Assembly (NCBI GenBank): GCA_951804985.1 | Contig: OX638132.1 | Location: 22,635,989-22,699,988 of the forward strand | Direction: 5' to 3' | DNA: 64,000 bases | From: Dryomyza anilis | Taxonomy: Eukaryota > Arthropoda > Insecta > Diptera > Dryomyzidae | Part shown: piece after piece, positions 31,699 through 43,250 of the stretch | Position numbering within the stretch: position 1 is the stretch's first letter | How the letters are laid out: each line of letters begins with the position of its first letter | Notes under the pieces: generated by a model | The model's input: the letters and a program-made list of their open reading frames with translations, nothing else | Databases searched by the model: none | What the model was told of the DNA's origin: nothing | Made by a program: the position numbers and the translations under genes

Positions 31699-31909
31699 AA
31701 AAAATTCCCTCAAATCCCATTAAAATTGGTCAATAGGACAATTATTGATTTAATAGTATACAAAAATAAATCTTTTCATATAAACTCAATGGCAATGTCA
31801 TGGTATTTTCTATTATTTAATGGTATTTTCCGATTAAAAAAATAATATATCCTATTGACTATTTTTAATAGTAAAAAACTAATATTTATATAGTATTTTT
31901 TTCTGGGTG
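31699..31909. mobile_element. Family A MITE, left tip eroded (about 211 bp)
   Basis: It matches 7427-7645 nearly base for base through the interior ('ccattaaaatt.gtcaataggacaa') and right tip (tatttttttctgggtg, then TA). The first eight bases of the left tip are missing. Confidence 0.85.
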
Positions 31910-33500
31910 TACTCATTTCATTTTTAACTTTTACTAAAAAAACTGCAAACAAAGTTAAACGTTTTAATTTAAGAGAATCGTTTAAGCTTAGTTTAAAGCT
32001 TAAACGTGGTTTAAAGTAACACTGTTAAACCGCCCATTAAAACAAAAAACCTCCTCTGTTAAATTTTTCGGACCTGCGTGTGACTTTAAATATTGTTGGC
32101 ACTCACAACAAAAACAAGCAAGAGCCGCATTACCACAATGTTTGTTTTGACCCTGATTACAACAGGTCCGAGCTATCTGATCGAATTTTTATTTTTCAAT
32201 TGCTGCTGCGCTTTTGAATGGTTTTTGTTTTGTTATTCCGCTGTTGATATTTTATTTATGAATGGTGACTGTTATCAACACGAGGTTCTACTTGTTGTGT
32301 CTGCGGTTTTATTTTGTTAATTTTGTATTGGCGGCAGGCATCTCTTGTTACGATTAACGAACGCGTGTTGGTTGAGTTTAACGTCATAATATATATTTTT
32401 TTTATTTATTATTTATAGCTCTGTTTGTTCGAATGCAACTCATTTCTTATAAGGTATGTTAAATTACGTTATAAATAAGTGTTAAAATGGTCCAGAACTA
32501 AATTGACTTTGCAAAAAACGGACTTGGTAAAATATTAAAATTATAAAATCGATCTGAGATTTCACACGCAGTAATCATTTGGTTCTGATAGTGCTTAAAT
32601 TCAAAATAAACCAGTGTATATCAAACTAAGTATTTTTTTTTTAATAAAAAAATAGGTAATTAATTCTTATTGACGAAATTCCACAAAATACCCATTTTAA
32701 GAGCGCTCTGTAAATGAGCCATAATGGAGACTCATTTTTGAGTATTTTATGATTTCTCAGAAAAAGGAATCACAAAAATATTTGCAAATATTACTCACAA
32801 AGTAATTTAGTAATTTAGGTATTTAGAAACCCGCATAAAATGAATTCATAAAAGTTCTATATTTTAGATTGTTTTAGGAGCGCTATAAAAGGGCTATAAA
32901 AAGCTTTAGGAGCCCTCAAATGAAACCTCAAATGAAGAGTATTTTAAGAGCACTCGGAAAAGAGAGTCATAAAAGTATCTTATTTATTGCTGGCTTTAGA
33001 AACCATTTTGGGCAATTTTATGTACTCAAATTTGAATATTTTAGAGGTAATAAAAGTATAATAAATATGAGGATTTTTGGATTCATGCTGTGATGCTTTT
33101 CCCAGGTGTCTCATAAGAGCCTTTTGGGTTTTTATTAGTGCTCATATATGAGGGTAACACTCAAAAATAAGACTCATCTAAAAGTCTCGAAGTCTCAAAA
33201 TGTTTGTTAGTAGGTATAGACTATAATATATGATTTTCATTAAAAACGGTCTCGCGATATCCATTTAAATATTTCCGACCCTTATTTACAAAAAATATAC
33301 AAATGCACACACAATTTTATTTTCTTCAAATTCTTAAAATCATGATTTCTTGTTGACAAATTTTATAATGGTATCTTTTTTTGTGGAAAATAATGTAATC
33401 TATCGCTATATATTTGGAAACAGCCAAACGAGTATTTGATAGTATATATAATAGTTTAACAAAATTGGAATAAAGTTACCAAGTCTAGCAGGAAAGCGAG
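31910..33500. other. Mostly non-coding; possible short inverted element at 32690-33200
   Basis: From 32690 to 33200 'actcatttttgagtatttta' and an inverse-like 'acactcaaaaataagactcat' lie at the two ends, with repeated agagcgct/aggagc words between, suggesting a decayed palindromic repeat. On the minus strand, 32130-32104 could be a short hydrophobic first exon (see findings). No established gene. Confidence 0.35.
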
Positions 33501-33510
33501 TTGCAAACAT

Positions 33511-34010
33511 TTAAAATAAAAACAAACAACACACAGGTAGCTGTGAAAAGGCCGCTAAAACATAAGTTTCGTCGTCCATTATGCAGCAATCGAATTTTTT
33601 AAACAAATCTTGGTTCAGCTTTTTAGCTCGTTGTTTTGCGGATTCATTCTTGACGGCATTTCTATCCGGAACTTTTTGTACCTTGTACGTCTTCAGCCCA
33701 GCTTCTTTTTTAGTCCTGCGCACGAAAGATTCTGAGCAATGCGCCTTTCTCGCCAATTTCCTTCCGGATATGCTTGGATATTTCTTTAAAATATTCACAA
33801 CCTTCTTCGACTTTTCACGATCATGTGGGCCTTTTTTTTTACCAGAACCTTTCTTCGGATCAATACTCAGGTCTTCCTTAAAGCGGTTGATAACGCGAGA
33901 AATGGTCTTAGGGTTAGCCCCTACCTCCTTGGCATTTTTTTTAAAGACCAACTAGGTTGTTTTTGAAAAATTTTAATTATATTTTCTCGCACTTCCACTT
34001 CGTTTGCCAT
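33511..34010 (-). pseudogene. Tc1/mariner-type transposase, N-terminal half only
   Basis: ATG at 34010 starts a helix-turn-helix protein (ANEVEVRENIIKIF). The frame shifts near 33946 and continues as a second HTH region (PKTISRVINRFKED, then GRKLARKAHCSESFVRRTKKEAGL), reaching the first catalytic Asp region, CCIMDDETYVLA. The rest of the DDE core is absent: the match ends near 33545, in unrelated sequence. The copy is truncated and frameshifted, so it is inactive. The MDDETYV box separates it from the mariner at 11509, so it is a different family. Confidence 0.85.
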
Positions 34011-34189
34011 TTTCGCGGTAAATAAATTTTGTATTGATTATAACTGCCACAAATTATTTTCTGCCATTTAATTCAGAGCTACTATGATAACATTTTTTTA
34101 ATTTGAATCTTACAATAGCACATTATGGGAAGATATGTAACGGACAATTTTATTCGACGCAGTCCTTATATCAAAATAATGTTTTTCAG

Positions 34190-34483
34190 GAACAGAAAAA
34201 AAAATCAAAATTCGGTATACCTACCCATTTGTACATATATGTATCAAATGAAAGGAAATTCATCAGCGATTTCAATTTTTTAGTTTTTTTTTAAGGATTT
34301 GTAAACCCTGGATACCTATGCAGCACTTTAAGTGGTCACCACACGCATTATCACATATGTGTAGCGTATTTATAGTCGACTTAGACCGACTATAACTTTC
34401 ATAATTCTTACTAACTTCATCACATCAACTATGACAATATTCCTACTTCAAAATTTCCCATGACACCCAACCTTCCCTGCTGG
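34190..34483 (-). repeat. Family D fragment, inverted
   Basis: It matches the first part of family D in reverse: 'ggtatacctacccatttgta', the hairpin 'tagtcgacttagaccgacta' and 'aaaatttcccatgacacccaaccttccctgctggtt'. It lacks the 'tgtagggtata' end and is more diverged than the other copies. Confidence 0.7.
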
Positions 34484-34559
34484 TTTTTTTGTTGCTGTCA
34501 TGTGAATCTTTTTTTTTTTCTTTAGGTGGAAATTTTGTTGGAAATATCGTTCAGGTTTC

Positions 34560-35150
34560 CTAGGAAGTGATAGCCGAAACATTTATTCCTTTTGTGCGAA
34601 AGGGTTGGTGGAGTTGCAGAGTGATTTTATATTCCTCCTCGTCCATAAAGCTCATACAAAAGTCAGGAGCTCGTTTACCCAATCTAGTTACGTGTCTGCC
34701 ATTTTCCAACCATTTTCAAACCATTGTGCTGATATCTTTCCTGTTGATCAATAGGAGTTGTTTAGATTTCTTTGAGTCTAATTTAGGCCAAACTTTTTTG
34801 GTGGTTTAACAGGTTGTACCACCTGCCCATATATTTTTTATTCCACATCCTAACTTACCGTCTAGCTTAGAGCCGTCGGTATAGAATTCAAAAGAGTTCT
34901 ATACCGACGTAAGTGTGCCTCTTTCCCAGTCTTCTCTATAGGTTGCCTTAAAGCCTCTGCCTTAAAGCCTCTATCGATGGCGAGGGTTGGCAGCATATAG
35001 TCCGATTTTTTAGCTATACTTGATAGTAGATTTATAATTGTGGTGAGTCTCATATGCGTGTTCTTTCGCATACACTTGGAAAAGCAGTTAAAATACCCTC
35101 TCGGTTTACATTTTTTGGGGGATTCCAGAGGAGGTGTGCGCGTCAAACAT
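34560..35150 (-). pseudogene. LINE remnant: RNase H start and C-terminal zinc-knuckle region
   Basis: On the minus strand around 34900-34840 the reading EFYTDGSKLDGKLGCGI is an RNase H first strand. After a deletion it passes to WPKLDSKKSKQLLLINRKDIS and then RHVTRLGKRAPDFCMSFMDEEE, the C-terminal block of I/Jockey-like LINEs. Several stops and a large internal deletion are present. The remaining upstream part (35146-34862, with LPTLAIDRGFKAEALRQ) resembles the RT-RNase H linker. It is older than the LINE at 28808 and from a different family. Confidence 0.65.
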
Positions 35151-35930
35151 TTTTTAACTCATATTAAATTTAAATTATACATGTTTTACACAGCCCTATC
35201 AGGAGTACAATTCGAATGAATTTCTGATTTCGGATTAAAATTTTGCACTTCACAATTTTAATATTCATGTTAATATTAAATTTTTTATAACATGTATATT
35301 AATTAAATGTATTTTAATAAATCAACAATTATTATTTAAATTATTATATTTGCATTGCATTTTTTGCGTACTTTTCACAATAATCGCTCATGAATAGAAA
35401 TGAATGGAAAAAAACCACTATACCGTTTTAAAAATAAATTAAATTGAGTGATTTCTAAAAATAAACAACGCATGTCGGATTTGAATTTAATTTGCATGCT
35501 CAATAAATTGGTCAAACGCTACTAAGCGCTTGTTAAACAAACACTTAACATCGGATAACAGGCCATAAATTCAAAGCTAATCAAATAAAAGCAGATCAAC
35601 CTGTTATATTAATAAAACATTAGAAGTGGAAACTATAGCTGTTGACAGCTCGCAATGAACTCACTTTGCGTTCACAGCTTAGAAGGTAATGCCGAAGTTG
35701 TGTGACTCATTTTGTTTCATTTTTTTGTTTTATGTTAATTACCATTTTTGGTTACATTTTAGCAATTTTTATAAATAGGTTACAAAGTAATTTATGCTAA
35801 TTTATATTGTCGATAAAACATTTGTACATGGGTGGTTTCTATTGCAAAATTACCAAAATAATCGTTGACAGGTTTTAAACTAAATACTATATTTGCGGTT
35901 TAGTTTTATTTTTTTTATATACATTTCTTG
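35151..35930. other. AT-rich sequence, no gene recognised
   Basis: No coding or transposon signature. Around 35640-35710 the composition is slightly more GC-rich. Confidence 0.4.
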
Positions 35931-36795
35931 TGTTGGAAATATTAAATATTAACAATAAATAAATAATCAACATTTAAATATTAAATAATATATTTTTCAG
36001 AAATGTTATAAAAATGAATAGAAAAGAGCTAAAAAATAAAAAAAAGTAAATATATAAAAAAAGTATTAAAAAACATATAAACAAAATAGAATATTGAAAA
36101 AATAATAAAAAATAACTAAATGTAAAATTTCAATAAATAACAAATAATAACAAAAATGATAAATAAATTATAAAGGATATAAAAAACAAATAATGAATAA
36201 TAAAAATATAATAATAAACGAAATAATAAAAATAAAGGATAATTGAAAAATTGCAAAATTAGTCATGGAAAATTTTAAGCATTTGCATAAAATAAATAAA
36301 ACAATAAAAATTGCATGGAAAAATAAATAGTAATAAAAGAATAATTTAAAAAAAAAATAAAAAATAAAAGAGATAAATACAAAACAAATGAAAAAGGTAA
36401 ATCACAATAAAATTAGAAAATAAAATCATAAAATAAATTAAAAAATATAAAAAATAAATTAAAAAATAAATTAAAATATATAAAAATTAAATTAAAAAAT
36501 AACAAAATATAAATAATAAATATAAAGAACAAATTGAAAGAAGTATAAAAAATATATAAAAAAAATCTAAAACAAATTTATAAAAAAAATAAATAAATAA
36601 AAAAAATAAATAAAAAAATAAAAGAAAAATAAATAAAAAATAAATAAAAAAAAAATTAAAAAAAAAATTAAAAAAAAAAACTAAAAAAATAAAAACAATA
36701 AAAAAATAACTAAATATATAAATATATAAATAAATTTAATATATAAATAAATAAAGAAAAGTATAAAAAATATATAATAAATTTAGTCATATTAA
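35931..36795. repeat. A-rich low-complexity tract (aataaataaa-like)
   Basis: About 860 bp almost free of G and C, made of irregular aataaa, aaaataa and taaataa words. It is too irregular for a single microsatellite unit. Confidence 0.85.
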
Positions 36796-36959
36796 ATAAA
36801 AAAAATAATCTATAGATAATTGTAAAAACTTATTTGAGAAAATCACTAGATTGATATTTAAAGGACGAAATTGCCTTCATGTCATCTCAAGACAAGATGT
36901 TTAGTACCATTTTTAAGGAAAATGTTCAGATATGTTAATATGTTGATCGTAAGAAAGCT
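36796..36959. other. Spacer, nothing recognised
   Basis: The minus-strand continuation of the LINE scrap may extend into it (to about 36840). Confidence 0.3.
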
Positions 36960-37230
36960 TTATAGGTTCAAGGAAGGAGGAAAGATGGAGTAGTGTCGGT
37001 GGACGTTTGCTTTAAATTTACCAATATTAAAAATGTCGAGAAAAACACACGCAGAAGAGAGATTGTTCCAGAAACGTATCGTTCGTCCGAAGAACGAATT
37101 CTCTCTGTAATGCGTATTTCTGTTGAGAACCGAGTGGACTACGAAGGGGTGGAATTGGTTCGATGCCCTAGTAAAACGAGAGAACACACGACCTGGTGGA
37201 ATCAGTTAATTTACAACCCCTATTAAATAT
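36960..37230 (-). pseudogene. LINE remnant: extreme C-terminus of a reverse transcriptase ORF
   Basis: The frame reads HYRENSFFGRTIRFWNNLSS and then FNIGKFKANVHRHYS. This matches the conserved C-terminal block of many fly LINE RT proteins (pattern NSFF-RT-R-WN-LP ... FK--V--H). No RT core is present, so it is a 3'-end scrap from a family unlike the LINEs at 28808 and 34560. Confidence 0.7.
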
Positions 37231-37378
37231 AACGCACGTTTTTGTATTCCGTCTAGGAACTCCAAAGAGGATTTTAAAGGCCATATGACCTTTAACAATC
37301 ATATAGCAAGTGAACCTAAAATGATAGCACAAACATTAAGTAGGTGATTTTTTTTTATTTAGGTTACACCAGGATATA

Positions 37379-37622
37379 GCGTCGGTAGCTCGTCTGGTTA
37401 GTGCGTTGGACTACGAACGAGAAGTTGCTGGTGCCTACCAACATCTTTTTCATAGAAAACATTTTTCTATGCGACACTACCTGGCAAACCTACGAGAGTA
37501 AAACATTGCCTATGAAATGCTCTCACCCGCCGTTCAGATTCGGCAATAAACTGTAGGTCACATCAATTTGAGTACAAATATAACACGCACAGGACTGTAC
37601 CGCCAAACTATTATTATTATTA
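37379..37622 (+). mobile_element. tRNA-derived SINE, near-complete
   Basis: The head has a Pol III A-box (tagctcgtctggttag). It is followed by the family body (aacctacgagagtaaaacattgcctatgaaa ... cccgccgttcagattcgg) and an (ATT)n tail (ccaaactattattattatt). The flanking duplication TTACACCAGGATATA (37364-37378 and 37623-37637) is a perfect 15 bp. The B-box has decayed, so it is probably no longer transcribed. Confidence 0.88.
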
Positions 37623-37704
37623 TTACACCAGGATATAAATAAAATTAACAAATCACATTTTTTTTATTAAATAAAAAATATAAAATACAAGTAATGATAA
37701 AAAA

Positions 37705-37962
37705 ATATATGGCCCAAAATGCAGCCTATCACCTGCCATTTTTCAACATATATTGCTCCGAAAACATATGAAATTAAATACTTTTAATATTTTTTATAAA
37801 TGTATCTAAAAGTACACTTGTGTGGTAAGATTTTCTCTGTATATAAAAATGTTTGTATGCCTTGTTATTTAGGAGTTATTAACGTTTAAAATTGTTTACT
37901 ACGTTACATCGTACGATGAAACGTAGCGTAAAATTGGCAGGCTGCGTTTTGGGCCATATATA
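37705..37962. mobile_element. Small palindromic element (258 bp)
   Basis: The ends ATATATGGCCCAAAATGCAG and (inverted) ctgcgttttgggccatatat match with one mismatch, plus a few more bases. A second copy of its right end (acatcgtacgatgaaacgta through gggctatatata) is found at 38167-38222. CATCGTACGATG is a perfect palindrome. No ORF. Confidence 0.7.
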
Positions 37963-38420
37963 AAAAAAAGAAATACAAAAAAAATACAAAAAAAAAAATA
38001 CAAAAAAAATACTAAAAAAAAAAAAAAAAATACAAAAAAAAAATAAAAAAAAAATTAAAAAAAAATAAAAAAAAAAAATAAAAAAAAAAATTAAAAAAAA
38101 AAATTAAAAAAAATAAAAAAATGAAAAAAAAATAAAAAAAAATAAAAATACAAAAAAATAATAAAAACATCGTACGATGAAACGTAGCGTAAATATAAAT
38201 GGCTGCGTTTGGGCTATATATATAAAAAAAATAAAATAAAAAAAAGAAAAAAAAAAATAAAAAAAAAATAAAAAAAAAATAAAAAAAAATAAAATAAAAA
38301 AAAAATAAAAAAAGAAATAAAAAAAAAATGAAAATTAACAAAAAAATTACAAAAAAATTGAATTACTTTGATTCTCATTAGTTAATGAAAGATAAAATTA
38401 AAAAAAAATAATGAAATAAA
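37963..38420. repeat. A-rich low-complexity tract with a duplicated element end
   Basis: Long A-runs separated by single T or C. It is interrupted at 38167-38222 by a copy of the right end of the 37705-37962 element. An apparent 109-residue open frame on the minus strand (mostly Phe) is an artefact. Confidence 0.85.
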
Positions 38421-40725
38421 TAATAATGAAATTTACTCTAATTGTTTAACCTTGTCATTGAGAGACCGAGGTTTATCACCTTTTAGTTTGGTTCAACAAT
38501 TCACACATTTTATGCGCGTGATTTTGTGTGTGTTCTTTTTTTTTTAGTTAATTACAATTAAAAATACATTTGTAGGCACTGTTGCTGGTATCAGTGTTTT
38601 TTAATGTTACAATTTTTTTTTAGTTTGTTAACTTAAGCGTACAAATTGTGTACAATAAAAGGTAAATTAAATGAAAAAAATATTGAATTTTATTGAAATT
38701 GTATATAACATTAATAAAAGTATTTAAAAAAAAATGAATAGGCCTTTTAGTTAAACACAGAGAACAAATTAAAAAATGCCAAATTTCTATAATTTTTCAA
38801 AGTATTTTGAACTATATTTCTGGCAATGTAAATTTCTGCAATTTTTGAGGCCGCGATGTTAGAGAAAAAGTTCGCTTTGTCCGATTTAAATCTTTTGAGA
38901 AAATATTTCTTAACTTCCTCGAGCCTGACAAAAGTGTTGTCGAGTGTTCTAATTGTGGGATTTTTTGTAATAAGAGCTATGTTATTTTCAGGATTTCGAT
39001 GGAATTACAATCAAATTTCATATAAAATTAATATAAAAACAAACTGTTTTGAATTCGATTTTACAATACAAAAAAATGTATTTCTCAAACGTGTACCCAG
39101 TAGTAAATTTCATGCTTAAGAAGCTATGCTAGCACTGATTATCAATTAGGTAGAACCTCTTCCCGACTAAATGATTTCCTTTTCTCTTTTTTTTTATATG
39201 AAATAAACATTTTTGCAGGACTTCCCCCTATTCGTTTCTCAGAGAACGGCTCTTAGAAGGTCTCACAAAATAGTTTGACTCATTACTGTTAGCATTCCAT
39301 TAGAATGGAGGCAAGCAGCGCTTTGCTTTTGTATTTGAAAAATATTTGAAATAGTCACCAAATCGATTGGAGTTGATTCTCTATAATGTGTGCTGGAAGT
39401 ACACTAGCTTCAGTGATGTATTGAGCATGCTAAGAAGTTGTTATAACAAGGCTTCTACTGGCAAGGTCTGGACAAATTTACTACTCTGGTATTCAAATCG
39501 TTCAAGTCAGAGCAAACGGATTGAATTCATTGAAAAACAAATTTTTGTATTGAAACATTTAATTCAAAACCGTTTGTTTACAACTTTTATATAAAATTCG
39601 ATCCAAATCCGGAAAAAACCTGTATAATCCAATTGAAATTGTGAGTGATTATAATTTACACTTAATTGTTTGCTTTACCGTAGCAAAGCATAATATTCGA
39701 ATTGTGATATAATACTGTGAGCTCACAATAAAAAAGATAACATCACAAAATTTAATTGAATGGGCCCAAATTAATTGAAATGTATTTACGCATATATCGA
39801 AACAAACACACACTATAATACTCTGAAGACAGACACTGTGGTTTTAATGAGGATTAATATATATATATATTCTATGTACCATGTCTGTCAGTTCAAAGTA
39901 ATTACGTCAAACCTCAATTAAATGTTAACCAAATCAAGAACGCACATTCGCAAATACTATTATATTTTAATATGTTTCAGCATTATTAAATCTGATTAAT
40001 ACGTTTATGCAAAATGCGTGTTTTGTAATCATTTCTAAATTCAGCTATTTACCTCTGTAAATATTTCATTGTATATTTTGTTAGTTTTGTAAACTAATCA
40101 AGATTTTATTGCAATACTGCTGAGCTGAGGTAAGCGACATGTAATTAGAATTATTTAATATTTGTACAGATTGTTTAATTGAAGTAAATATTAAATTTAA
40201 CTGTTTAAATACTACTCTTGATGTGCGTCTTAATTAGGCGTATTCATGACACAAATGTTAAAGGCAATCAGTAGTGCTGAGGTGGTATCGTGACTTCGAT
40301 GGATGGGAAAATAATAGGTGCGGCGAAGATAAATAAAGTTTATATTTTGGCTTCAATTGCTGCCGTTGATTATGACTAATACATTGGTGCTAATTCAACA
40401 TTAAGTACAATATAGAACGCATAATAATGGCTTCTGGTTTATTAATTAGTGGTGGCAAGTCATTAAATGTTTAGCTCGTTTTTACTAATTGCATGAGTTG
40501 ATGATGTTCAGCACCTGCGGCCTATGATGATAGCATTTAAAGTAAAAAGGGGTTCGTTTTGTAATTGAGTAAATTGTATAGGAATTCTGTGTAAAATAAA
40601 TAATGTGGTTGGAGTTTAAATGAGTTTAAATAAGATTGAAAGTGATTGAATTGTAGTTGATTTAAAAAAAAAAAAAGATTATTTCAAATTTAATTAAAAT
40701 AATTGCTATGTATTGGCTGAAATTA
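38421..40725. other. AT-rich sequence, no gene recognised
   Basis: Open frames at 38856 and 39367 lack domains. Nothing transposon-like with clear ends was seen. Confidence 0.4.
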
Positions 40726-40727
40726 TT

Positions 40728-43250
40728 TGAAAGTAATTGAAAGTAATTGAAAGTACTTGAAAGTGATTGAAAGTAATTGAAAGTGATTGAAAGTGATTGA
40801 AAGTGATTGAAAGTGATTGAAAGTAATTGAAAGTGATTGAAAGTGATTGAAAGTGATTGAAAGTGATTGGAAGTAATTGATCATCACATACATTAATTGA
40901 AAACAATTGTAAATATTAATTAAGAGATTTTAAATCGATTAAAACTGATTGAATGTCATTAAACAAGAAATTGAGTGAAATTGAAATATATTGAAAGTAT
41001 TTGAAAATAATTAAAATTTATTTAAAACTACTAAAATTTATAGATATTGAGCCGAAGTGATTGAACTTCATTTGGCATAAATTCAAAGGTATAAAACTAA
41101 TTGAAACGTATTTAATGTAATTGAGTTTTATTGGAATTCTTTTTATAAATAAAAGTAATTTATTTAGAATTATGATTGACCTTAATTGAATGTGTTAGAC
41201 ATAGATTGAAAATAATTGAAATTCATTGAAATTGTTTCGACTTGATTTTTAAAAATTGAACTTTATTTAAAGTGTTCGAAAATGATTGAAAGTAGTTGCC
41301 ATGATAGAAATAACTTTCAAGTTAATGAAATATTTAAAAGTGATTAAAATTGATTGAATGTAATTAAAATTGATTAAAAGTACATTGAACGTAATTGATT
41401 TAAATTAATTAAAATTGATGGAAATTGATTAAAATAAATTTAAAGTGATTGGCAGTGATGGAAAGTGCTGCGAATAGATTAAATGTGACTAAAATCCATT
41501 TCAAGTGATTAAAAGTAATTAAAAGGGATTGAACATTATGGAAATTAATTGAAAGTTATAGAAATTAATTGAAATTGATTACACATTATATAAATAAATT
41601 TGAAAGCGATTGAACATTATACAAATTAATTGAAAGTGATTGAACATTATAAAAATTAATTGAAAACGAATGAAATGGATTCATAGTCAGTGAAATATAT
41701 TTGGAATAAATTGAAAGATGTAAAACTAATTGATACGGATTAGTTGGAGTTCTTTTTAAATTTAATCAAAAGAGATTGCTTTAAAATTAATTGAAACTGA
41801 TTGAAATTAATTAAATGTGATACATATAGATTGAAAGTAATTGAAGTTCATTGAAAAACTTCGATTAAAATTTTATTTAAAGTGTTTAAAATTGATTAAA
41901 ATAAATTTAAAGTGTTTGGTAGTGATAAAAAGTTCTTCGAATAGATTAAAAAAGACTAAAATCGATTTGAAGTAATTTATTAGTTTGGCGCTACAGTCCT
42001 GTATAGAACTTCGGCCGAGCTCTCTCACTATTTTGAGCTGTGCGTGTTATATTTGTACTCAAAGTGGTGGGACCTACAGTTTATTGCCGAATCCGAACGG
42101 CGGGTGAGAGCCTTTTCATAGGCAATGGTTTTACTCTCGTAGGTTTGCCATTTACTGACGAGAGGTAGCGCGGTATAGAAAAATGTTTCTATGAAAATAT
42201 GTTGTTAGCCCCAGTCCAGGCTTGAACCGGGGACCTTTTAGTTCGCAGTCCAACGCACTAACCACTGAGCTACCGCGGCTACTTGAAGTAATTGAAAGTA
42301 ATTGAAAGTGATTAAATAATGAATTTTGAAGTGATCATTATAGAAATTAATGGAAAACGATTGAAATGAATTCATAGTAATTGTAATTGATTTGGAATAT
42401 ATATATTGAAAGTATAAAACTAATTGATACAGATCAATTGGAATTGTTTTTAAATTTAATCAAAAGAGATTGTTTTCGAATTAATTGAAACCGATTGAAA
42501 ATAATTGAATGTGATGGATATAGATTGAAAGTAATTCAAGTTCATTGCAAAAGCTTCGATTAAAATTTATTTAAAGTGTTTGAATTGACAGAAATTAGTT
42601 TTATGTTCATGAAATATTTGAAGTTAATTGCTTTGAATTAAGTGATGAAAATGGATTGAAAGTAATTGAAATTGATTAAAAGAGTAATGATGGAAATTGA
42701 TTTGAAGTGATTTAAATAGATGAGAAGTTATGGAAAGTTCTTCAAATGGATTAAAATGATCGATTTTAATAGGCAGAAAAATTGGAAGTGGCTGTAATTG
42801 ATTCAAAATGATTGAAATGTATTAAAAATAGTTGAAAGTGTTAGAAATATATGGAAAGTAGTTGAAAGTAATTGAAATTTATTAAAAGTAATAGAAATGA
42901 AATAAATAAAATTTTACTGGGTAAAGATAATCGTAATTGCCCATTATTCAAAGTATTTGGACATGATTGAATGTATTTAAAAGTGAAAGGAATATTAAAA
43001 ATAATTGTAATATGTGCTTAGTATTTAATAAAATGTAATTGAAATTGGGTTTAATGTAATTGAGAGTGATTAGAATTGATTAAAAGAGATTTCATATGAA
43101 TGAATAATATTTAAATTTAATAAAAAGAATTGATAACGATTTAAGAGTATTGACAGAATACACTAAAAGTAATTGAAATAGATTTAAAATGCTTTAAATC
43201 TATAAAAAGTGCCTTAATTAATTTAAAAGTAAATAGAAATTTATTAGGAT
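40728..43250. repeat. 10-bp-period degenerate tandem array (GAAAGTGATT)
   Basis: From 40728 to about 40880 some fifteen units of gaaagtgatt or gaaagtaatt lie head to tail. From there to about 43250 the same 'attgaaa.tgattgaaa' words persist in degraded form with insertions. The 10-bp period puts an A-run on the same face of the helix at each turn. It is interrupted by the SINE at 41978-42282. Confidence 0.8.
41978..42282 (-). mobile_element. tRNA-derived SINE, full length (about 305 bp)
   Basis: On the minus strand it starts GTAGCCGCGGTAGCTCAGTG with an intact A-box (tagctcagtggttag) and B-box (ccggttcaagcctgg). The family body follows and ends in agcgccaaactaataa. An 11-bp duplication TTGAAGTAATT flanks it (41967-41977, 42283-42293), although that word is also part of the host array. 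It is the only copy here with both promoter boxes in good shape. Confidence 0.88.

Noticed and set aside
33581..33955. 124-codon plus-strand frame
   Set aside because: Antisense of the Tc1/mariner transposase remnant, whose HTH and catalytic Asp box lie on the minus strand.
38012..38341. 109-residue Phe-rich frame on the minus strand
   Set aside because: Translation of A-runs; no coding character.
40728..40880. CRISPR-like regular repeats
   Set aside because: Units are 10 bp with no spacers; a simple tandem array in a eukaryotic genome.
42195..42282. Possible tRNA gene (A-box and B-box present)
   Set aside because: Part of a dispersed repeat with body, tail and target duplication: a SINE head, and the acceptor stem is not a proper tRNA stem.
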